Source of the DNA: Candidatus Aerophobota bacterium
GTDB lineage: Bacteria > Aerophobota > Aerophobia > Aerophobales > B3-G15
Length of the DNA stretch: 18,405 nucleotides
Reading direction: 5' to 3'
Assembly (NCBI GenBank): GCA_021162265.1
Contig: JAGGZA010000004.1
Span: 1-18,405, forward strand
The position numbers and the translations under genes are program-made. Below, piece after piece: positions 6,082 through 11,704 of this stretch. Position 1 is the stretch's first letter; each line of letters begins with the position of its first letter. Below the pieces are notes generated by a model that worked only from the letters and a program-made list of their open reading frames with translations, made no database searches and was not told the DNA's origin.

Positions 6082-6918
6082 ATGCCCGAGCACGTAAAAG
6101 TCACTATTTTATGCGATAATATTGTATATAAGTCAAACCTCTTAGCTGAACACGGTCTTTCCTTTTTAATCGAAACAGGGAAAAATAATATCCTTTTTGA
6201 TACAGGGCAGGGACTCAGCATAAAACAAAATATTAGAACCCTAAATATAAATTTAAAATTAGTGGACAAAGTGGTACTGAGCCATGGTCATTACGATCAT
6301 ACGGGAGGACTTGAAAAAGTCTTAAATGATAATCCCTCAATTAACATATATGCTCACCCTGATATCTTCCAGCCAAAATATAAAAAACTTATCACAGGGA
6401 AAATGGAATATATAGGAATACCTCTTTCTCTATTAAAGGATAAGTCAAGATTTAAACTCAACAGGCAGCCTTTTCAGCTGACTGATCATATACTGCTTAC
6501 AGGAGAGATACCCAGAGAAACTTCATTTGAAAAAATAGATGAAGACTTCTATGTAAAAACAAAAGATAATCGCTGGGTCAAAGATAATCTCCTGGATGAC
6601 CAGGCTCTTGTAATAACCACACAATCAGGACTAATACTTATCTTAGGATGTACGCACTCCGGATTAATCAATACTTTAAATTACGTGATAAAGATAACAG
6701 GGCGGGAAGAATTTAAATTTATTTTGGGTGGTACTCACCTTAAAGATGCAACCGAAGAAAAAATTCAAAAGACGGTTACCGCTTTAGGTAATTTTAATAT
6801 TAAGAAAATAGTCCTTTCTCACTGTACAGGAATCCCGGCTTTTAACAAACTCCAGAAATCTTTGGGAAACAAGGTTTCCATAGGAAAGGTAGGAGAAAGC
6901 TGGCAAATAGCTTTATAA
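6082..6918 (+). CDS. Metallo-beta-lactamase-fold protein, COG1237 (MptA-related pterin synthase family), cytoplasmic copy
   Basis: This is a 278-residue protein. The metal motif HGHYDH is at 68-73, with further likely ligands H192 (GCTHSG), H219 (GGTHL) and H247 (SHCTG). This set and spacing is that of COG1237, often annotated as 7,8-dihydropterin-6-methyl-4-(beta-D-ribofuranosyl)-aminobenzene-5'-phosphate synthase after an archaeal methanopterin enzyme. In bacteria the true substrate is usually unknown, so the name should be read as family only. No signal peptide is visible. It is coupled to def, one base apart. A second, only moderately similar member lies at 7493 in the neighbouring operon with the same promoter type. 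The next gene is convergent, 12 nt away. Confidence 0.85.
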   Translation: MPEHVKVTILCDNIVYKSNLLAEHGLSFLIETGKNNILFDTGQGLSIKQNIRTLNINLKLVDKVVLSHGHYDHTGGLEKVLNDNPSINIYAHPDIFQPKYKKLITGKMEYIGIPLSLLKDKSRFKLNRQPFQLTDHILLTGEIPRETSFEKIDEDFYVKTKDNRWVKDNLLDDQALVITTQSGLILILGCTHSGLINTLNYVIKITGREEFKFILGGTHLKDATEEKIQKTVTALGNFNIKKIVLSHCTGIPAFNKLQKSLGNKVSIGKVGESWQIAL

Positions 6919-6930
6919 TTTCAATTTCTC

Positions 6931-7224
6931 CTATCGTCCAAGCCAATCGTTCTCAAACCTCTTAATTGCCTTTTCTGGATCGTATTGTTCCACTACTTCC
7001 TTTTCAAAGGAAATCTCAAACTGTCCTACATAATTCATTATATATTCGTAAGCTCTGTTAATTTGAGCCATTTTTTTCTCATAAATGGCTTTATCTTTTC
7101 CTGAATGTCTATCCGGATGATTCTCTTTGACAAGATCTCGATAAGCCTTCTTTATTTCACCTAAGGTAGCCCTTTTACCTAAACCTAAAATTTTCCTTGC
7201 TTTATCTATGGTATCAAAGTACAT
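6931..7224 (-). CDS. Small stand-alone J-domain (DnaJ-like) protein
   Basis: This is a 97-residue protein on the minus strand. Residues 6-65 form a J-domain: ARKILGLGKRATLGEIKKAYRDL, then the invariant HPD (37-39) and a helix with INRAYEYI. No Gly/Phe linker, zinc fingers or substrate domain follow; the last 30 residues are a short charged tail. J-domains stimulate the ATPase of an Hsp70, so this is a minimal co-chaperone, perhaps for a dedicated client. AGGGAGAG precedes the ATG on the minus strand. It is the only minus-strand gene inside the locus and has its own promoter. A link to Fe-S assembly, as for HscB, is only a contextual guess. Confidence 0.85.
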   Translation of the reverse strand: MYFDTIDKARKILGLGKRATLGEIKKAYRDLVKENHPDRHSGKDKAIYEKKMAQINRAYEYIMNYVGQFEISFEKEVVEQYDPEKAIKRFENDWLGR

Positions 7225-7262
7225 CCATCTCTCCCTGAAACTCTAAATAATTCATCGGTATC

Positions 7263-7291
7263 ATTTTACTAATTAAAAAGATTAAAGTCAA
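7263..7291 (-). promoter_or_regulatory. sigma70-type promoter for the J-protein gene
   Basis: On the minus strand, TTGACT (7291-7286) and TAAAAT (7268-7263) are separated by 17 bp, about 40 nt upstream of the start at 7224. It stands back to back with promoter P3 at 7315, but its spacer is different. Confidence 0.65.
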
Positions 7292-7314
7292 TATAATAAT
7301 TTATGTTAAAACAC

Positions 7315-7342
7315 TTGACAAAAATTATTTCCATCATATAAT
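7315..7342 (+). promoter_or_regulatory. Promoter P3, third copy of the repeated promoter/operator
   Basis: TTGACA (7315-7320), spacer AAAATTATTTCCATCA and TATAAT (7337-7342), identical in all 28 bases to P1 at 362-389. Like P1, it is followed by one base and AAACAA. Unlike P1 and P2, it is followed by a leader of about 140 nt before the first large gene. Confidence 0.8.
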
Positions 7343-7402
7343 CAAACAAATTTCTGTTAAAGCATAAGCTCAAATATACTTTTTTAATACGAGGAAGATA
7401 AA

Positions 7403-7453
7403 TTGAAAAAGTTAGCAGGACAGCGAGAGATGTATCAAGGCTGCTTTCCGTAG
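7403..7453 (+). CDS. Possible 16-residue leader peptide (TTG start)
   Basis: In the leader after P3, GAGGAAG (7391-7397) is well placed before a TTG opening MKKLAGQREMYQGCFP and ending at TAG 7451-7453. The stop lies in the loop of a perfect 8-bp hairpin. A short peptide whose last codons run into a hairpin is the layout of translational leader control, but there is no run of one regulatory codon, and chance is possible. Confidence 0.3.
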   Translation: MKKLAGQREMYQGCFP

Positions 7454-7461
7454 AGCCTTGA
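7435..7461 (+). other. Hairpin in the leader of the second COG1237 gene
   Basis: TCAAGGCT (7435-7442) is perfectly complementary to AGCCTTGA (7454-7461), with an 11-nt loop. No T-run follows, so it is not a terminator. It ends about 20 nt before the ribosome site of the gene at 7493 and overlaps the possible leader peptide. Confidence 0.5.
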
Positions 7462-7492
7462 AGCTGTTTTCAAGAATAAAAAAGGAAAATAA

Positions 7493-8347
7493 ATGAAAAG
7501 AGGAGAGGTACTTATATATTCTTTTCTTACGTCTTTCTTGCTCGCTGGATTAAATTTTACCTATGAAGAGAGCAACAAGGACAAGTATCTTCTATTCAAG
7601 AAAGATGCTGCTCCTTACAAGGAAGTAAAGATTACCATAGTTTATGATAACTACAGCATTGAACCGGATCTTAAATCAGCCTGGGGCTTCTCTTGTCTTA
7701 TACAGGAAACAGAAAGAACCATCCTCTTCGATACAGGAGGAGACGGACAAATTCTCCTTTTTAATATGCAAAAACTGGGAATAAATCCTGATAAAATAGA
7801 TATAGTCGTGCTTTCTCACATTCACAGTGATCACACCGGGGGGCTTGATTTGTTTTTAGCTCGCAATCCTAAGATTAAGATTTATCTTCCCTCTTCCTTT
7901 CCATGGGGTTTTAAACAAAAAGCAGCAGAGATGGGAGCAAGGATATTTGGAATAAAAGAACCTTCCAAAATATGTAGAGGTATTTATTCCATCGGCGAGA
8001 TGGGAAGACGGATAAAGGAACAATCTCTTTTAATTAATACAGAAAAAGGCCTTGTAATAATCACGGGATGTGCTCATCCAGGAATAGTAAACATCATTAA
8101 AAAGGCGAGGGAAATTATTAAAAGCAATATTTACCTGGTTTTAGGAGGATTTCATCTTTCAGAAGCAGGAAGTCATCAAATTGAAAGCATAATTAGAGAA
8201 TTTAAACAGGAGGGAGTGGAAAAAGTAGCTCCCTGCCATTGTTCTGGTGAACTAACCCGCAGATTTTTCCAGGAAGCCTACAGAGAAGATTTTATTATTG
8301 CAGGAGTTGGCAAAAAGATTAAAATAAAAACTTTTAGTGGAGAGTAA
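7493..8347 (+). CDS. Metallo-beta-lactamase-fold protein, COG1237 family, with hydrophobic N-terminus
   Basis: This is a 284-residue protein. Residues 1-20 (MKRGEVLIYSFLTSFLLAGL) look like a signal sequence or membrane anchor, with no lipobox Cys; the catalytic fold begins near residue 45. The metal motif HIHSDH is at 109-114, with H195 (GCAHPG), H221 (GGFHLS) and H249 in CHCSG. The layout matches the copy at 6082, which lacks this N-terminal extension and has SHCTG in the last motif. The substrate is unknown; the pterin-synthase name is by family only. AAAGGA precedes the ATG. It is first in an operon with a ferredoxin and a DUF89 gene, driven by P3. If exported, its coupling to cytoplasmic partners would be puzzling. 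Confidence 0.83.
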   Translation: MKRGEVLIYSFLTSFLLAGLNFTYEESNKDKYLLFKKDAAPYKEVKITIVYDNYSIEPDLKSAWGFSCLIQETERTILFDTGGDGQILLFNMQKLGINPDKIDIVVLSHIHSDHTGGLDLFLARNPKIKIYLPSSFPWGFKQKAAEMGARIFGIKEPSKICRGIYSIGEMGRRIKEQSLLINTEKGLVIITGCAHPGIVNIIKKAREIIKSNIYLVLGGFHLSEAGSHQIESIIREFKQEGVEKVAPCHCSGELTRRFFQEAYREDFIIAGVGKKIKIKTFSGE

Positions 8348-8348
8348 G

Positions 8349-8630
8349 ATGCCTGAAGTTGATTTAAGTCTTTGTGTAGGATGTGGATTGTGCTCCAGAG
8401 TGTGTCCTCAAGGGGCAATAAGTATAATTGGAGGTAAAGCTTATATTGATCAAAGCAGATGTATAAAATGTCTTGAGTGTATGAGAACCTGTCCAAGGGG
8501 AGCAATCAAAGTAAAGACAGAAAAAGTACTTTCTCTTGAGGAGTTGAAAAACACCTGTCAAATACTGGATGAGGAACTTAGAGAAATATTTGAAAAACTT
8601 GATAAGCTGGAAGTAAGACAAAAAAGATAA
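8349..8630 (+). CDS. Two-cluster [4Fe-4S] ferredoxin with helical tail
   Basis: This is a 93-residue protein from the ATG at 8349; GGAGA lies 5 nt upstream, so the in-frame GTG at 8337 is not used. It has two classical motifs, CVGCGLCSRVCP (C9, C12, C15, C19) and CIKCLECMRTCP (C38, C41, C44, C48), each predicted to bind one [4Fe-4S] cluster. After residue 57 a charged helical tail (SLEELKNTCQILDEELREI and onward) of about 30 residues replaces the usual end; its heptad pattern recalls the coils of the DUF5320 and NifX-like proteins, although the sequence differs. It probably supplies electrons or a cluster to the neighbouring enzymes. One base separates its start from the upstream stop, so translation is coupled. 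Confidence 0.9.
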   Translation: MPEVDLSLCVGCGLCSRVCPQGAISIIGGKAYIDQSRCIKCLECMRTCPRGAIKVKTEKVLSLEELKNTCQILDEELREIFEKLDKLEVRQKR

Positions 8631-8656
8631 AGCCATATTTAAATTCGGGATACAAA

Positions 8657-9499
8657 ATGAGAACTTATCTTGACTGCATACCCTGCTTTTTCAGACAGGG
8701 ATTAGAAGCAGTAAGAATGGCCACCAGGGATGAGAAAAAACACAGAAAAGTTTTACTTGAAATAGCAAAAGTTCTCCCTGAATTTCCTCTAAGCAGCACT
8801 CCTCCAGAGATGGGCAGGATTATTCACAGGATTATACGCCAATTTACAAACTCATCTGACCCCTATAGAGAAATTAAAAATAAGCACAATGAAGTTGCCT
8901 TAAAGCTCTATCCTGAACTAAAAGAAAAGGTGAAAAAAGCAAAAGACCCACTTCTTATGGCAATAAAAGTAGCTATCGCGGGAAATGTCATTGATTTAGG
9001 AGCAAACAGCAAAGTCAACATAAAAGAGGAAGTAGAAAGAACTCTTCGCCAGGATTTTGCTATTTTTGATTATGAAAAGTTTAAAAGAGCCTTGAAAAAT
9101 TCGGATAAGATTCTCTATATAGCAGACAATGCAGGCGAAGTTGTATTTGACCGCATTTTAATTGAAAATTTAAAGAAAAAAACCATCTATGTGGTGAGAG
9201 ATAAACCAATTATAAATGATGCTACCATTGATGATGCTCTTTTCTGCAAAATAGATAAAGTAGCAGAGATTATCTCCTCCGGTTGTGATGCTCCGGGAAC
9301 TATTGTAAATGACTGCTCAGAGGAATTTATAAAACATTACAGTACAGCAAAGTTAATTATAAGTAAAGGACAGGGAAATTATGAAAGTCTTTCTGAGGAT
9401 AAAAAACCCATTTTCTTCTTACTTAAAGCAAAGTGTTCAGTAATAGCAAGAGATTTGAAATGTAGCCCGGGAGACATCGTACTGAAATCCCAGATATAA
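8657..9499 (+). CDS. DUF89 (ARMT1-like) metal-dependent phosphatase family protein
   Basis: This is a 280-residue protein carrying the whole DUF89 set: N-terminal CIPC (C7, C10), GNVIDLG (109-115), IADNAGEVVFD (155-165), PIINDATIDDA (184-194), SKGQGNYESL (236-245) and LLKAKC (255-260). D157, N158 and the acidic residues nearby bind the divalent metal in solved family members. DUF89 proteins are proposed damage-control phosphatases that hydrolyse unwanted sugar or cofactor phosphates; this one is of the prokaryotic COG1578 type. Being third in the P3 operon after a COG1237 protein and a ferredoxin suggests a shared phosphorylated, perhaps pterin-like, substrate, but that is inference. The ribosome site is weak. 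No terminator is visible after it. Confidence 0.87.
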   Translation: MRTYLDCIPCFFRQGLEAVRMATRDEKKHRKVLLEIAKVLPEFPLSSTPPEMGRIIHRIIRQFTNSSDPYREIKNKHNEVALKLYPELKEKVKKAKDPLLMAIKVAIAGNVIDLGANSKVNIKEEVERTLRQDFAIFDYEKFKRALKNSDKILYIADNAGEVVFDRILIENLKKKTIYVVRDKPIINDATIDDALFCKIDKVAEIISSGCDAPGTIVNDCSEEFIKHYSTAKLIISKGQGNYESLSEDKKPIFFLLKAKCSVIARDLKCSPGDIVLKSQI

Positions 9500-9520
9500 A
9501 TTGATAATTATGATAATAGC

Positions 9521-9549
9521 TTGACTTATTCTTATCTTTAAGATATTAT
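9521..9549 (+). promoter_or_regulatory. sigma70-type promoter upstream of the methyltransferase gene
   Basis: TTGACT (9521-9526) and TATTAT (9544-9549) are 17 bp apart. The leader of about 85 nt contains a small hairpin, ATGGAT-CTTATT-ATCCAT, near 9600-9617. The spacer is unlike that of P1-P3. Confidence 0.6.
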
Positions 9550-9639
9550 CCTTCCAAGGGAATAATTTAAATAATATTTCACGGCTACCATGGAAGAAAA
9601 TGGATCTTATTATCCATAAATAAAAACAAGGAAACCGTA

Positions 9640-10293
9640 ATGAGCTGGAAAGTATTTGATAAACTCTACCAAAAATACGATGAATGGTTTGATAGTTTTC
9701 CAGGAGAAAATATTTTTGAACTGGAAGCAGAGTGTTTAAGAAAGGTCTTTCAGGAAATACCAGAACCCTGGCTGGAGGTGGGAGTTGGAACGGGAAGGTT
9801 TGCTAAAAAGATTGGCATAGAGTTTGGAATAGACCCTTCTGAGGAAATGCTTAAAAAAGCCATTAAAAGAAAAATAAAGGTAGCAAAAGCAAAAGCTGAA
9901 AACCTCCCCTTCTCTTCAGATTCCTTTGGCGGAACAGCCATGATAGTAACCTTTTGCTTTCTGGACAATCCACTAAACGCATTAAAGGAATGTCACCGTG
10001 TATTGAGAAGCAAAGGTAAGCTTGTTCTGGGAATAGTTCCCAGAGATAGCAGCTGGGGAAGATTCTATTTAGAAAAAAAAAGGAAGGGACACCCCTTTTA
10101 CTCCGTAGCCCGTTTTTATACTGTACAAGAGGCTATAAACCTTTCAGAGAAGGCTGGATTTAAATTAGAAAATGTTTTTTCCACCCTTTTTGAGAAACCT
10201 TCAGAAGAAAATATAAAGCTAAAATTCTATCCTCCCGTAACAGAACCGGTAAAAAACGCAGGATTTGTCTGTATTAAATTAGAAAAACCTTAA
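9640..10293 (+). CDS. Class I SAM-dependent methyltransferase, UbiE/Methyltransf_11 type
   Basis: This is a 217-residue protein. Motif I LEVGVGTGRFAKKI lies at about 45-58, the acidic end of strand 2 is FGIDPSEEML, motif II is AENLPFSSDSFGG and motif III lies around LKECHRVLRSKGKLVLGI. This is the standard Rossmann-type SAM fold. An Asp/Trp-rich opening (YDEWFDSFPGENIFELEAE) is shared by a group of small-molecule methyltransferases in anaerobes. The substrate cannot be told from sequence. It has its own promoter and a weak ribosome site, and is followed by a 60-residue NifX-like fragment. Membership of the metal-cluster regulon is uncertain because it lacks the repeated promoter. Confidence 0.85.
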   Translation: MSWKVFDKLYQKYDEWFDSFPGENIFELEAECLRKVFQEIPEPWLEVGVGTGRFAKKIGIEFGIDPSEEMLKKAIKRKIKVAKAKAENLPFSSDSFGGTAMIVTFCFLDNPLNALKECHRVLRSKGKLVLGIVPRDSSWGRFYLEKKRKGHPFYSVARFYTVQEAINLSEKAGFKLENVFSTLFEKPSEENIKLKFYPPVTEPVKNAGFVCIKLEKP

Positions 10294-10333
10294 AAAGTAA
10301 TAGCAAAACATCAATCTTAAAAGGCAAAAAATA

Positions 10334-10516
10334 GTGATAGAAAAAAGCGGAAAAGCAGAGTTTCTTGTAAAAAACGGTGTAGATACTGTAGTGGTGAAAA
10401 GTAAGTTCCACGGTAGGGGTCCTGAGTATGTCTTCCGTGACGCCGGGGTAGAGGTGAAAATTACAGAAAAATCCTCTATAAAGGAAATACTACAAGAGTT
10501 GAAAATAAAAAATTAA
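10334..10516 (+). CDS. 60-residue NifX-like half-domain (possible truncated relic)
   Basis: The product starts at a GTG with AAAAGG about 9 nt upstream. LVKNGVDTVVVKSKFHGRGP, then YVFRDAGVEVKI and a final helix SSIKEILQEL match the second half of NifX/MTH1175-like domains (compare GVEAIITGNVGPNAFQTL and AAGIKI in the protein at 3951). The HGRGP-YVFRDAGV wording is typical of one NifX branch. The first strands and helix, about 40-50 residues, are missing, and the frame is closed by a TAG at 10301, only 33 bases before the GTG. It is either a decayed gene fragment or a true mini-protein that completes another subunit. It may be co-transcribed with the methyltransferase. Confidence 0.6.
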   Translation: MIEKSGKAEFLVKNGVDTVVVKSKFHGRGPEYVFRDAGVEVKITEKSSIKEILQELKIKN

Positions 10517-10664
10517 TCTTGTTTATCTGACCTTATTTATTGTGTTCTTTAACCTGCTATTACTTCCCTCTCTGATATCTATTCAAAAAATTGCTGCCTT
10601 TTAATTACAACTGCAACAAACTTTCCTGCACAAAGCATACTCTTGAATTTTTTAAATCTTTATA

Positions 10665-10692
10665 TTGACAGGGTCAAAAAAATAAATATAAT
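10665..10692 (+). promoter_or_regulatory. Promoter of the feo operon
   Basis: TTGACA (10665-10670) and TATAAT (10687-10692) are separated by 16 bp. The large palindrome immediately after the -10 box covers the expected transcription start, which fits repression by the first gene of the operon. Confidence 0.75.
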
Positions 10693-10693
10693 T

Positions 10694-10728
10694 ATTAGTT
10701 AATTCTAACATTGTTATATTAAGCTAAT
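10694..10728 (+). promoter_or_regulatory. Palindromic DtxR-type operator overlapping the feo transcription start
   Basis: A 35-bp imperfect palindrome centred on 10711, with 13 of 17 positions matched between arms. Its left half contains TTAGTTAATTCTAA (10695-10708), which has the TTAG-N6-CTAA frame of DtxR/IdeR-type operators, and its right half TTATATTAAGCTAA (10714-10727) is a weaker copy 19 bp away. Two adjacent sites would fit two repressor dimers, as known for DtxR. Position and neighbour make autorepression under high iron likely. Confidence 0.65.
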
Positions 10729-10743
10729 AAAAAGGTATAAACA

Positions 10744-11463
10744 ATGAATACTCTAACAGAAAGTGCTCAGGATTATCTGGAGGCAATTTTAATTATAGGA
10801 GAGAAAAAGAAGGTAGTAAGGGTAAGAGATATTGCAAAACACCTTGAGGTAAAAATGCCCTCGGTGGTAGCCATGATTAAAACTCTTGCGAAAAAAAACT
10901 TAGTAAGGCATGAATACTATGGATATGTTGAGTTAACTGAAGAGGGGTTAAGACAGGCAAAGTCCATATATGAACGTCACAAAATACTCTTTAACTTCCT
11001 TCATAACCTATTGGGGATAAACTCTAATATAGCTAAAGAGGATGCCTGTAAGATTGAACATTACCTGAATCCTAAAACGCTGGAGTATATTTTAAAGTTT
11101 ATTCAATTTGTAGAAACATGCCCGGAAGGAGAACCTTTATGGCTTTCCAGCTTTCACTATTTTATAAAGCATGGAAAAAGACCGGAACACTGCGCTAAAA
11201 AAGAAAAAATAGAAAAAGAGGTAAAAATGGGTCCTTTAACACTCAACAATCTCAAGGTAGGCCAGAAAGGAAGAGTAATCAAAATTGCTGCGGAGTCACA
11301 AATAAAAAGAAGGCTGCTTGATATGGGAATTGTTCCGGGGGTAGAGGTGAAAATTGAAAAAGTAGCTCCTCTCGGTGACCCTATAGATATTCTTGTGAAA
11401 GGCTACCACCTGAGTTTACGAAAGAAAGAAGCATCCTCCATTGCTGTGGAGGTGATAAAGTAA
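10744..11463 (+). CDS. DtxR/MntR-family metalloregulator fused to a FeoA (SH3-like) domain
   Basis: This is a 239-residue protein. Residues 1-65 are a winged helix-turn-helix, 66-145 the metal-binding and dimerisation helices, and 164-239 a FeoA-like SH3 domain (LKVGQKGRVIKI, RRLLDMGIVPGVEV). Likely metal ligands D10, E13, H79, C102, E105 and H106 are visible; the Cys at 102 is as in iron-sensing DtxR/IdeR rather than manganese-sensing MntR, while D10 and E13 are MntR-like. It heads an operon with a second feoA and feoB and has a palindrome at its start site, so it very likely represses Fe2+ uptake when iron is plentiful. The FeoA-type tail is longer and closer to true FeoA than the usual DtxR SH3 domain. 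Confidence 0.88.
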   Translation: MNTLTESAQDYLEAILIIGEKKKVVRVRDIAKHLEVKMPSVVAMIKTLAKKNLVRHEYYGYVELTEEGLRQAKSIYERHKILFNFLHNLLGINSNIAKEDACKIEHYLNPKTLEYILKFIQFVETCPEGEPLWLSSFHYFIKHGKRPEHCAKKEKIEKEVKMGPLTLNNLKVGQKGRVIKIAAESQIKRRLLDMGIVPGVEVKIEKVAPLGDPIDILVKGYHLSLRKKEASSIAVEVIK

Positions 11464-11687
11464 TGATACCTCTCAGTATGGTAAATCCAGGGAAAAGGGT
11501 TCAGATAATTGAGATAAAAGGTGGTAGAGGAATTGTCTCAAAATTATCCAATATGGGTTTTTATCCTGGGGCAATAATAGAAGTGATTTCCAATAGAAAT
11601 GGTCCCCTGATTGTTGCGAAAGAAAATATGCGTCTGGGATTAGGTTTTGGAATGGCACACAGAATCCTCGTCAGGATCTTAAATTAG
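11463..11687 (+). CDS. feoA: FeoA, small SH3-like subunit of ferrous iron transport
   Basis: This is a 74-residue protein with the FeoA pattern: IPLSMVNPGKRVQIIEIKGG, then KLSNMGFYPGAIIEVI and a final strand VAKENMRLGLGFGMAHRILV. FeoA is a cytoplasmic partner that binds and modulates FeoB. Its ATG shares the last A of the preceding TAA, so translation is coupled to the regulator. feoB begins 17 nt after the stop. The operon thus encodes two FeoA domains, one fused to the regulator and one free. Confidence 0.93.
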   Translation: MIPLSMVNPGKRVQIIEIKGGRGIVSKLSNMGFYPGAIIEVISNRNGPLIVAKENMRLGLGFGMAHRILVRILN

Positions 11688-11704
11688 GACAGGAGGAAAA
11701 AATC

